Assembly: GCF_002933395.1 (NCBI RefSeq)
Contig: NZ_PKFN01000008.1
Location: 124,001-188,000, forward strand
DNA length: 64,000 nucleotides
Source: Yoonia maritima
GTDB taxonomy: Bacteria; Pseudomonadota; Alphaproteobacteria; Rhodobacterales; Rhodobacteraceae
Reading direction: 5' to 3'
The notes under the pieces were generated by a model that worked only from the letters and a program-made list of their open reading frames with translations, ran no database searches and was not told where the DNA came from. Below, piece after piece: positions 44,150-51,319 of this stretch. Position 1 is the stretch's first letter, and the number at the start of each line of letters is the position of its first letter. Position numbers and translations under genes: made by a program.

Positions 44150-44591
44150 ACCCTGAGTCGCGCGCGGCCAACGCGCGCAACGCAGCGTGGCGCGCAAATT
44201 TCTGCAACAGCACCTTACGTCGCGCCGGAGCAAGCTTTGCTCGCGGCCCCATTCTTATGACTTCTCCGCCATAGCCGTCTGCAATAATCAACCCTGTATC
44301 GTCAGGTAATAAATCTGTCGGAAAGTCGCTATCAACAGCCCAAAAGAACCGATCACACCATTCCAGATACCCCTGCCACTTTTTGTCGGACTGAAAGTCA
44401 GCGCGGCTTGATTTGCATTCAATGATCCAAATTTCGCCCTTTGGCCCCAACCCCATGACATCGACCCTTCGGCCGGCTGTCGGGACGAACTCTTCAACGC
44501 TCACAAAGTCGTAACTATACAAATGACGACAAACGCCGCGCGCCAGCAACTGGCCTGGCATTAATTCATTCTGTGTTAAGATATCAGACAT
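44133..44591 (-). CDS. mmcB: DNA repair protein MmcB (putative endonuclease)
   Basis: A 152-residue PD-(D/E)XK-like nuclease: RRVDVMGLGPKGEIWIIECKSSRADF contains the D...E-x-K catalytic layout, and the downstream KWQGYLEWCDRFFWAV is the MmcB hallmark. In Caulobacter MmcB is part of the SOS regulon and protects against mitomycin C. Here a LexA box ends 12 bp before the start codon, in agreement. Confidence 0.9.
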   Translation of the reverse strand: MSDILTQNELMPGQLLARGVCRHLYSYDFVSVEEFVPTAGRRVDVMGLGPKGEIWIIECKSSRADFQSDKKWQGYLEWCDRFFWAVDSDFPTDLLPDDTGLIIADGYGGEVIRMGPRAKLAPARRKVLLQKFARHAALRALAARDSGFTRPF

Positions 44592-44602
44592 TCCCCAAAT
44601 GT

Positions 44603-44617
44603 GAACAATAAGTGAAC
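44603..44617 (-). promoter_or_regulatory. SOS (LexA) box of mmcB
   Basis: On the minus strand GTTC-ACTTATT-GTTC, exactly the GTTC-N7-GTTC consensus, 12 bp before the mmcB ATG. LexA bound here would overlap the transcription start or ribosome site region. Confidence 0.85.
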
Positions 44618-44912
44618 AAAACTCAATTCACTTTTTTCGTCACATAGGTCATTGGCCGGGCGCCAAACTGTGACAGATCAACAATCATCAATAAAAACGG
44701 GAATTTAACGCCTTATTAGCAACACACTGACATTTTTCGTTACAAACCAAACACTAAGCGAAATATTGCCGAGGCGAGCATTCAGCAAACGACCAATTTT
44801 ATGTCCCAAATGTGGCGAATGACATAAGATCAGAGCTCAGTTTTCCTCTGAAACGTCACTTTTTCGACGGCTTTGACCGTTAGGAATAAGATAGTTTTTA
44901 AAGGAGCTTACG
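44618..44912. other. AT-rich intergenic region between mmcB and a small ORF
   Basis: About 295 bp without a supportable gene. It must hold the promoter of mmcB (minus) near the SOS box and that of the 48-residue ORF (plus). An AAGGAG ribosome site lies at 44901-44906. I see no repeat or clear RNA structure. Confidence 0.5.
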
Positions 44913-45059
44913 ATGTCACTTTTTCACGGAATTACCGTCTATGAAGTATCAATGGCTCTTTTGATGGTTGGCTTCGCTGAACGCTTGTTGCTTGCATACG
45001 CACCGATTGAGATGGTCGGCCCTAATGGTTGGCTGATCAAAGGCGACGTTGAAGAATAA
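44913..45059 (+). CDS. 48-residue hypothetical small protein
   Basis: ATG 44913 follows a strong AAGGAGCTTACG ribosome site. The product has a central hydrophobic stretch (about residues 10-31, VYEVSMALLMVGFAERLLLAYA) with an internal Glu-Arg pair, and a short acidic end GDVEE. It may be a small membrane or amphipathic peptide. I do not recognise a family. The good ribosome site and codon use support that it is real. Confidence 0.55.
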   Translation: MSLFHGITVYEVSMALLMVGFAERLLLAYAPIEMVGPNGWLIKGDVEE

Positions 45060-45283
45060 ACTGACGCGAACCACTTGCCCTGCCCCCCAATCAACCCTAC
45101 CTGTTGCCTCGGCGGGCTTCTGCTCTTCTCGTTATCACGGGTACAAATCCAGCGGCCTTAAGCAAATCCTAGGGGGCTGGCTCTGTTCTGACCCTGGTTA
45201 GTTTACCTGGCACCCACCTGTACATACAGGTCCTCAGGATTAGTTACCTTTACGGATGCAGCGGTTCCCGCCACCTTTGCCTA
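45060..45283. other. Unexplained, possibly structured intergenic region
   Basis: 224 bp with no open frame of note. It contains a perfect hairpin ACCTGTA-CA-TACAGGT at about 45217-45232, a GCGG-TTC-CCGC hairpin near 45260, and similar short blocks GGTTAGTTTACC and GGATTAGTTACC. Base composition is higher in G+C than the preceding gap. It could be a small RNA or a leader; I checked for tmRNA, SRP RNA, RNase P and common riboswitch cores and saw none. Confidence 0.35.
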
Positions 45284-45841
45284 TCACTTTTCAGACACAC
45301 TGCCAGCTAGCGCCACAAAGGCGACACCTGTGGTCAAAAAATTGATCCCCAGCAACAGCCCGATTGCCCAAAGTGCAGTACCCGGCAAACCCGCAATCAA
45401 GACGAAGCCAAGAATAAGGGTAACTGCGCCATTCAGCGCCAACCAACCCCATCCTGTTTTGTGCCGGTGTTGCATCGCAATCATCCCTTCGACGCCACCC
45501 TGCAGCACGAAAACGACCCCAACAAGAAACGTCAGCCCAACCAAACCGTTAAGCGCGAAAAATGCCATGTACACACCCAGCGCCAAATGAAGCACCGCGA
45601 TCAGCCCGCTCCAGATCGCTGATTCCCAGCGTTTTGCCTGAAATGCGTGATATAGCAGCGCCCCGCCAGTGAGCAGAAAAACCCAACCTAGCAGCACCTT
45701 CGCAGCAATCGAAAACACGAGCGGAAAAACAACTGCCAGCGCACCTAAAATAATCAGCGCAATGCCTGTCGTTCGAAACTGGCCTCTAAACTTGCGGACG
45801 GCCTCTACTACTTCAGGCGGTTGTTGATCGATATTAGACAT
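45284..45841 (-). CDS. HdeD family membrane protein (DUF308)
   Basis: A 185-residue polytopic protein with six hydrophobic segments in three DUF308 repeats (for example GIALIILGALAVVFPLVF and LNGAVTLILGFVLIAGLPGTALWAIGLLLGINFL). HdeD in E. coli is linked to acid resistance; other members are uncharacterised. Ribosome site AAGGAGAG before ATG 45841. Confidence 0.88.
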   Translation of the reverse strand: MSNIDQQPPEVVEAVRKFRGQFRTTGIALIILGALAVVFPLVFSIAAKVLLGWVFLLTGGALLYHAFQAKRWESAIWSGLIAVLHLALGVYMAFFALNGLVGLTFLVGVVFVLQGGVEGMIAMQHRHKTGWGWLALNGAVTLILGFVLIAGLPGTALWAIGLLLGINFLTTGVAFVALAGSVSEK

Positions 45842-45980
45842 GATCGCTCTCCTTTACATAGTTAAGCTGTGGTGAAAGGTCTCAAACTTCAAGCCCGCCT
45901 GCACGGACCACAAAAGTTGATGGCGACGATGCTGCCGGGATCGTAAGGTTTTGGGACACATATCAACAGGGAACGACGCA

Positions 45981-46496
45981 ATGCGGCGCAGTCAAACCAT
46001 ATCGACGAAACGTCTATTTATGACACCCTTCGCCCACCAACACGCCGACGAACTTTTCGCGATGCATTCTGACGCCGAAGTCATGCATTTTCTGGGCGGG
46101 CCACAAACCCGCGAACAGACCGAAGAAGGCATCACGCGCGTCCAGCGCCGCTGGGTTACGCATGGGTACAGTTGGTGGACTGTATTTCTAAAAAGTACCG
46201 ATATCATCATCGGCGCAGCCTGCCTCCAGCACCTCGCGCATAAAGAAGATGCACCATTGGAATTAGGCTGGCGCCTTATTCCACATTATCAAGGTAAGGG
46301 ATACGCAACCGAGGCTGGCCAAGCCGCGATGGATTTTGGGTTTCATCGCGTCGGTGTTGACTACATTTGTGCAGTCGCAGACCCAAAGAACATGGCTTCA
46401 CAACATGTGATGCAAAGGTTGGGAATGACATACGTTGGCATTCAAACCCACTACGATGCGCCATGTGCGTATTATGAAAAAACTAAACCAGCCTAG
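45981..46496 (+). CDS. GNAT family acetyltransferase, RimJ/RimL type
   Basis: A 171-residue acetyltransferase_3 domain: TKRLFMTPFAHQHADELFAMHSD at the N-terminus, LGWRLIPHYQGKGYATEAGQAA as acetyl-CoA loop, and VADPKNMASQHVMQRLGM near the end. Such enzymes acetylate ribosomal proteins, amino acids or antibiotics; substrate unknown. Start at ATG 45981. Its stop overlaps the convergent nusB stop. Confidence 0.9.
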   Translation: MRRSQTISTKRLFMTPFAHQHADELFAMHSDAEVMHFLGGPQTREQTEEGITRVQRRWVTHGYSWWTVFLKSTDIIIGAACLQHLAHKEDAPLELGWRLIPHYQGKGYATEAGQAAMDFGFHRVGVDYICAVADPKNMASQHVMQRLGMTYVGIQTHYDAPCAYYEKTKPA

Positions 46497-46960
46497 AATT
46501 TTTCTGGCTGCGCCTCGCGTGCCATGTGGTCAAGGACGGCATTTACGAACTTTGGTTCCTTACCGTCGTGCGAAAATGCTTCGGATACAGCGACAAATTC
46601 GCTGATCACGACCTTGGGGGGCGTTTGCGCTTTCTTTAGCTCGGCACCTGCGGCACGAAACAGCGCCCGCCATGTTGGGTCAATCCGCGCAATTGGCCAT
46701 TTCGCAACAAGCGCACGATCCGTCATCTGGTCGATCGCAGCTTGCTCGTTTACGGCGCCTTCCATCAGGCCACGAAAGGTTTTCAGATCACCCTCGATCA
46801 TTTCGGCATCATCGTAGGTTGCGCCAAAGCGGTGGTCCTCGAACTCACGGATCACTTGATCCACAGTCTGCCCAGAGGCTTCCATCTGGAACAACGCTTG
46901 CACAGCATAGAAGCGTGCAGCGGATTTCATTTTGCGCAGTTGGTTGTTCGAAATGGTCAT
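46493..46960 (-). CDS. nusB: Transcription antitermination factor NusB
   Basis: A 155-residue all-alpha RNA-binding protein of the rRNA antitermination complex. Signature SAARFYAVQALFQME at the N-terminus and PPKVVISEFVAVSEAFSHDGKEPKFVNAVLDH at the C-terminus. Last gene of the riboflavin operon; it overlaps ribH by 4 bp, the common alphaproteobacterial order. Confidence 0.95.
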   Translation of the reverse strand: MTISNNQLRKMKSAARFYAVQALFQMEASGQTVDQVIREFEDHRFGATYDDAEMIEGDLKTFRGLMEGAVNEQAAIDQMTDRALVAKWPIARIDPTWRALFRAAGAELKKAQTPPKVVISEFVAVSEAFSHDGKEPKFVNAVLDHMAREAQPEKF

Positions 46961-47496
46961 GCTGATGTTTTGCCACCTGTGTTACCAGCCAGCAGAATTT
47001 CCTGTGTAAAGCCCACCGGTTTGTCGGATTCGCCCCATTTACGGGCGAGCGCGATAAGGTGCAAGGCCGCAGCGGCAGCTCCGCCACCTTTATTCATCTG
47101 ATCAGGGTCCGCACGCACAACCGCTTGGTCACGATTTTCAACAGTCAAGATACCGTTTCCGATGCAGGCACCCTGCAATCCCAAAAGCTGGATCGCGCGG
47201 GAACTGTCATTACAAACAGTATCATAGTGGGTAGTTTCACCGCGGATGACACAGCCCAGCGCAACATAACCGTCAAAATTACTTAGCCGCTCAGCGATGC
47301 CGATCGCGGTCGGAATTTCTAGCGCGCCTGGAACTTCTACAATTTCCCATGTGGCGCCAGCCTTTTCGATCTCGGCCTTGGCACCCGCGATCTGGTTATC
47401 AGAGATATCTTTGCAATATGGCGAGGCCACAATCAGGATTTTCGCCGGTTTTTCAAACTCTGGCAGCGGCATGATATAGTGTGATGGTCCAGCCAT
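46957..47496 (-). CDS. ribH: 6,7-dimethyl-8-ribityllumazine synthase
   Basis: A 179-residue lumazine synthase, condensing the RibBX product with the pyrimidine intermediate. Motifs: VEVPGALEIPTAI, GYVALGCVIRGETTHYD (catalytic His) and the GNGILTVEN loop. The C-terminal KGGGAAAAALHL is as expected. It abuts ribBX with one shared base. Confidence 0.96.
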   Translation of the reverse strand: MAGPSHYIMPLPEFEKPAKILIVASPYCKDISDNQIAGAKAEIEKAGATWEIVEVPGALEIPTAIGIAERLSNFDGYVALGCVIRGETTHYDTVCNDSSRAIQLLGLQGACIGNGILTVENRDQAVVRADPDQMNKGGGAAAAALHLIALARKWGESDKPVGFTQEILLAGNTGGKTSA

Positions 47497-48626
47497 TATC
47501 CGATCTCCGATATTTTACGTGTGCCTGTAATTTCCAAACCGTAGGCATCAAGGCCCACAACTTTTGGCAATGGCGAATTGGTCAGTAGCTCAATCTTATG
47601 CAAGCCAAGCGAGCTAAGGATTTGTGCACCCAAACCGTATTGGCGCAGTGTTTGCGGCGATGTTTCTTCATCAAGGTCAATCTGCATGTGCAGATCGCGC
47701 AACAGAACCAAAGCCCCACGGCCTTCGGCAGCGATCGCATTCATTGCGTCACCAAATTCGTTGCGACGCCCAGTCGGCCCAGCGCCCACGACATCAAGCA
47801 TCGGGTCGAGCGCATGCATGCGCACCAGAACAGGTTCTTCCGTTGTGATGTCACCCTTTACTAGCGCGATATGTTCCGCACCTTGGGTTTCATCTGTATA
47901 AATCCGCATCTCCCAGTTTCCGCCAAATTCAGACTGAATTTGGTTTACTTCGCGCACACGCACCAGATTGTCGTGACGACGGCGGTAAGCAATCAGATCG
48001 CTAATCGTACCGATCTTAAGCCCGTGCAAATGCGCAAAGGCGACCAGATCAGGCAAACGCGCCATTTCTCCGTCTTCTTTCATGATCTCACAGATCACAC
48101 CTGATGGGTTCAAACCGGCAAGCCGCGAAATATCAACGGCGGCTTCGGTGTGACCTGCACGAACCAAAACACCACCCTCGCGGGCGCGAAGTGGAAACAC
48201 ATGACCAGGCGTCGCGATGTCTGCTGCACCCTTTGATGCATCAATCGCCGTCGCGACGGTGCGTGCGCGGTCATGGGCCGAAATACCAGTACTGACGCCT
48301 TCACGGGCTTCAATACTTACGGTAAATGCAGTTTCGTGACGCGAAGAGTTGTGAGACGCCATAAGCGGCAAGCCCAGCGCATCAATGCGTGAACCCGGCA
48401 AGGTGAGGCAAATGAGGCCACGACCGTGCGTCGCCATAAAGTTAATCGCATCAGGCGTGGCCATCTGGGCCGGGATCACAAGATCACCTTCGTTTTCGCG
48501 ATCTTCGTGATCGACAAGCACGAACATGCGGCCATTTCGGGCGTCTTCGATGATGTCTTCGATCTTGCTAATCGCGTCAGCCCAATCGCGTTCGATTGGG
48601 CCCGGTGTCTCGAATGTCTGGCTCAT
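47496..48626 (-). CDS. ribB: 3,4-dihydroxy-2-butanone-4-phosphate synthase with degenerate RibA-like domain (RibBX)
   Basis: A 376-residue fusion. The N-terminal RibB domain (about 20-215) is intact: DHEDRENEGDLV, ATHGRGLICL, and HVFPLRAREGGVLVRAGHTEA. The C-terminal domain resembles GTP cyclohydrolase II, but the three zinc Cys are missing: the CxxxxxxxxxxCxC region is replaced by a MHALDPMLDV...GPTGRRNEF stretch. Such RibBX proteins are known from proteobacteria that keep a separate RibA. So this gene should provide only the DHBP synthase activity. Start at ATG 48626 after GAGG. Confidence 0.93.
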   Translation of the reverse strand: MSQTFETPGPIERDWADAISKIEDIIEDARNGRMFVLVDHEDRENEGDLVIPAQMATPDAINFMATHGRGLICLTLPGSRIDALGLPLMASHNSSRHETAFTVSIEAREGVSTGISAHDRARTVATAIDASKGAADIATPGHVFPLRAREGGVLVRAGHTEAAVDISRLAGLNPSGVICEIMKEDGEMARLPDLVAFAHLHGLKIGTISDLIAYRRRHDNLVRVREVNQIQSEFGGNWEMRIYTDETQGAEHIALVKGDITTEEPVLVRMHALDPMLDVVGAGPTGRRNEFGDAMNAIAAEGRGALVLLRDLHMQIDLDEETSPQTLRQYGLGAQILSSLGLHKIELLTNSPLPKVVGLDAYGLEITGTRKISEIG

Positions 48627-48686
48627 GCGGATCCTCGAATGTATGATACAAAGCAAATAGAGCAGCCGTATCCCTTTTGAAAGGGC

Positions 48687-48753
48687 GGTGGATCGAGATC
48701 CACCCTACGACGTCACGACGCACCCCATAACGTAGGGTGGGTTTTAACCCACC
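48687..48753. repeat. REP-like double hairpin
   Basis: Hairpin 1 is GGTGGATC-GA-GATCCACC (48687-48704); hairpin 2 is GGTGGGTT/AACCCACC (48736-48753). The outer parts CCACCCTACG and CGTAGGGTGG are also inverted copies. The GTAGGGTGGGTT-type palindrome is a motif seen scattered in many bacterial genomes. It covers the 3' end of the upstream gene. Confidence 0.65.
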
Positions 48754-49313
48754 TGCCCTGTGAAAAAGGCGTCAGCGGATAGATACCCTGCGAGCTTGAC
48801 GGCCTCGCTCCAATCACGCTCAAACCCAGTGTCACCGACCAACACGAACCGATCTGCAGGCTGTTTTCCTGATTTAATCACCGTTTGCAAATGGTCACGC
48901 ATATCAGCCCAAGTTCCGGCAAACCGTGGCGCGGCATAAGCCCGGTCTATTTCTGGAAAGCTGGCCAAATGCGTTGGCGTCACCGGGATATGGGCCAACC
49001 CGACGCGTTGTGCCGCAATCAGGTCACCTAACTTATCCGCGCGCGCCACTGGCATCGGTTGCCCATCGCGCATAATTTGCAACGCATTATTTGAAAACAA
49101 AAACCCAATCAGGTCATGGCCAGTACTGGCGCGGATACCCGCGTATGTCTTATACGGCAGGCCAAGCTGCGCCGCGCGCCGAACGCGTAACCGCACCGCC
49201 TCTATTGGCAAAGTTGGCATTAGGTTTTTACGGGCCTTTGTCCAAACATGCTTGCGCCAACTATGACCGGGTTCGTCGACTCGGCCCGAATTATGACCGA
49301 TACCAGCTATCAT
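48744..49313 (-). CDS. Hypothetical protein with N-terminal GIGHNSG motif
   Basis: A 189-residue soluble protein of unknown function. It starts with MIAGIGHNSG; the IGHNSG motif recurs at the ends of many unrelated alphaproteobacterial proteins. The centre has a conserved-looking KTYAGIRASTGHDLIGFLFSNNAL and ends with a DTGFERDWSEAVKLAGY segment. Its ATG overlaps the ribE stop (ATGA), so it is coupled to the riboflavin operon, suggesting a linked function or at least joint expression. The last codons overlap a repeat. Confidence 0.72.
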   Translation of the reverse strand: MIAGIGHNSGRVDEPGHSWRKHVWTKARKNLMPTLPIEAVRLRVRRAAQLGLPYKTYAGIRASTGHDLIGFLFSNNALQIMRDGQPMPVARADKLGDLIAAQRVGLAHIPVTPTHLASFPEIDRAYAAPRFAGTWADMRDHLQTVIKSGKQPADRFVLVGDTGFERDWSEAVKLAGYLSADAFFTGQVG

Positions 49314-49906
49314 TCGTATTCCTTTAGACGCGCCACGTACCGTGCCATCGTGTCGATTTCGATATTGATCAGGTCACCTTCTTCCACGTCACCCCATGTC
49401 GTTGCAATCTTGGTGTGTGGAATGAAATTGATACCAAAGTCACTTCCCTCGACTTCATTTACGGTCAACGATGTGCCATTCAGCGCCACTGACCCCTTTG
49501 GCGCAATGAATTTAGCAAGCTTACCGGGTGCGCGAAACGTAACACGTGTACTGTCGCCTTCATCACGAATTTTGATCACCTGCGCGACACCATCAACGTG
49601 ACCAGAGACGATATGCCCACCTAATTCGTCGCCCACCTTCAACGCGCGCTCAAGGTTCAGTCGTTTACCAACCAGCCATTCCCCAACATTTGTGGCGCTG
49701 ACTGTCTCGGCTGAAATTTCGACATCAAACCAGTTCTGCGGGTCAGTACCCAATGCGATCACGGTCAGGCACACACCATTACACGCAATCGAAGCCCCGA
49801 TGTCGATCCCGGCAACATCATAGCCAGTGCCAATACGCGCCCTCAGATCGCCGCGTTGTTCCAGTGTGATGATTTCACCGATATCTGTGACAATCCCTGT
49901 AAACAT
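49310..49906 (-). CDS. ribE: Riboflavin synthase alpha chain
   Basis: A 198-residue trimeric enzyme that dismutates lumazine to riboflavin. Two similar halves each start with an MFTGIV-like or GHIVSGHVDG-like element; ACNGVCLTV and NGTSLTV are the repeated active-site strands. It heads the lower half of the riboflavin operon; upstream on the opposite strand is kpsS, so it needs its own promoter in the 126-bp gap. Confidence 0.96.
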   Translation of the reverse strand: MFTGIVTDIGEIITLEQRGDLRARIGTGYDVAGIDIGASIACNGVCLTVIALGTDPQNWFDVEISAETVSATNVGEWLVGKRLNLERALKVGDELGGHIVSGHVDGVAQVIKIRDEGDSTRVTFRAPGKLAKFIAPKGSVALNGTSLTVNEVEGSDFGINFIPHTKIATTWGDVEEGDLINIEIDTMARYVARLKEYE

Positions 49907-50032
49907 GCGTTATTCCTTTATTTGTCTTATCATGACCTAGCCCTTGGAATGACGACAGGCAAGCAGTGGCGCTTTATCCTTTTCGTCTTCGTTTGATGCT
50001 TACCACGCAGTGCGCAACCCGCTATAACGCGG

Positions 50033-51310
50033 ATGATGAATACACAGCGTAATTTTCTATTTCTACAAGGGCCGCACGGGCCATTTTTCAGACAGCTGGG
50101 GCGCATGCTCGCCACTGCGGGGGCTGGCGTGCAGCGGATTGGTTTTAACGCCGGAGACCGTGCATTTTGGTGGAAAGCAGATGGATACATTCCTTTCACC
50201 GGTGACCTAGCAGCTTGGCCGGATACATTTGCTGACATTTTGATAAACAACAACATCACCGATATCGTTGTTTATGGCGACACCCGTCCAATCCACGCGA
50301 TTGCCATACGCCAAGCCAAAGATGCGGGCATACGTGTGCACGTCTTTGAAGAAGGCTACCTTCGTCCCTATTGGGTCACATACGAACGGAATGGTAGCAA
50401 CGGATATTCGCAGTTGATGGCACTATCCATTACGGACATCCGGTCACGTCTTGCGCGAACGGGTGCTGACATTCCGGTTCCACCTGCCCATTGGGGGGAT
50501 ATGAGACAACATATTTTCTATGGCGCACTTTATCATTGGTTTGTTTTGTTTCGGAACGGGAAATACCCGCATTTTCGCCCACACCGTGCGCTGGCCATTC
50601 GACGTGAGGCGCTTCTTTATTCGAAGCGGTTAGCGTTGATGCCATACTTCGCAGCAGAGCGCGAAGTCGCAACACGCAGGATCAAAAAATCGAGCTACCC
50701 TTTCCACATCGCGTTGCTCCAACTTGAACATGACGCAAGTTTCCAAGCGCATTCTGACTTTGATGACATGGAATCTTTCTTGCGCGTGGTTATTGATGGC
50801 TTTGCCGACGGCGCGCGGCCACATCACCACCTTGTCTTTAAGGCCCACCCATTGGAAAATGGGCAATCTCCGATGCGACAAATGATCAAAGAAATGTCAG
50901 AAGGGCGCGGCATCAGCGACCGGGTGCACTATGTTCGCGGCGGTAAGCTTGCCGCGTTACTGGATCAAGCGCGCAGCGCAGTTACCGTGAATTCAACGGC
51001 CGGCCAACAAGCATTGTGGCGCGGCATTCCATTAAAAGCATTTGGGACGGCTGTGTATAGCAAGCCCGAATTCGTTTCAGATCAACCGCTCGCGGAATTC
51101 TTTGCAAATCCGACCCGCCCCGACACAGCGGCCTACCGCGACTATCGCCGTTTCTTACTTGAAACCAGTCAGATACCCGGCGGTTTTTATTCAGTCACGG
51201 GACGACGACAATTAATGCGGCATGTGGTTGACGCCATGCTTTCACCAGATGAACCCTATGATCAAACCGTACTGTCATCGGTGCATTCACAGCCTGCTGC
51301 TACAAAGTGA
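50033..51310 (+). CDS. kpsS: Capsule polysaccharide Kdo transferase KpsS
   Basis: A 425-residue member of the Capsule_synth (LipB/KpsS) family, which adds the first beta-Kdo to phosphatidylglycerol in group 2 type capsules. Recognisable elements are FLQGPHGPFF at the N-terminus, FEEGYLRPYWVT, FKAHPLENG, and the TVNSTAGQQALWRGIPLKAFG acceptor/nucleotide motif. No ribosome site of note precedes the ATG ATG start. Together with kpsC it lies opposite to and inside the riboflavin operon. No kpsMTED transport genes are seen here. Confidence 0.92.
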   Translation: MMNTQRNFLFLQGPHGPFFRQLGRMLATAGAGVQRIGFNAGDRAFWWKADGYIPFTGDLAAWPDTFADILINNNITDIVVYGDTRPIHAIAIRQAKDAGIRVHVFEEGYLRPYWVTYERNGSNGYSQLMALSITDIRSRLARTGADIPVPPAHWGDMRQHIFYGALYHWFVLFRNGKYPHFRPHRALAIRREALLYSKRLALMPYFAAEREVATRRIKKSSYPFHIALLQLEHDASFQAHSDFDDMESFLRVVIDGFADGARPHHHLVFKAHPLENGQSPMRQMIKEMSEGRGISDRVHYVRGGKLAALLDQARSAVTVNSTAGQQALWRGIPLKAFGTAVYSKPEFVSDQPLAEFFANPTRPDTAAYRDYRRFLLETSQIPGGFYSVTGRRQLMRHVVDAMLSPDEPYDQTVLSSVHSQPAATK

Positions 51311-51319
51311 TTATGAACA

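Noticed and set aside
45060..45283. tmRNA, SRP RNA or a riboswitch
   Set aside because: No tag peptide frame, no tRNA-like end, no GGAA-capped SRP helix and no known riboswitch core; left as unexplained.
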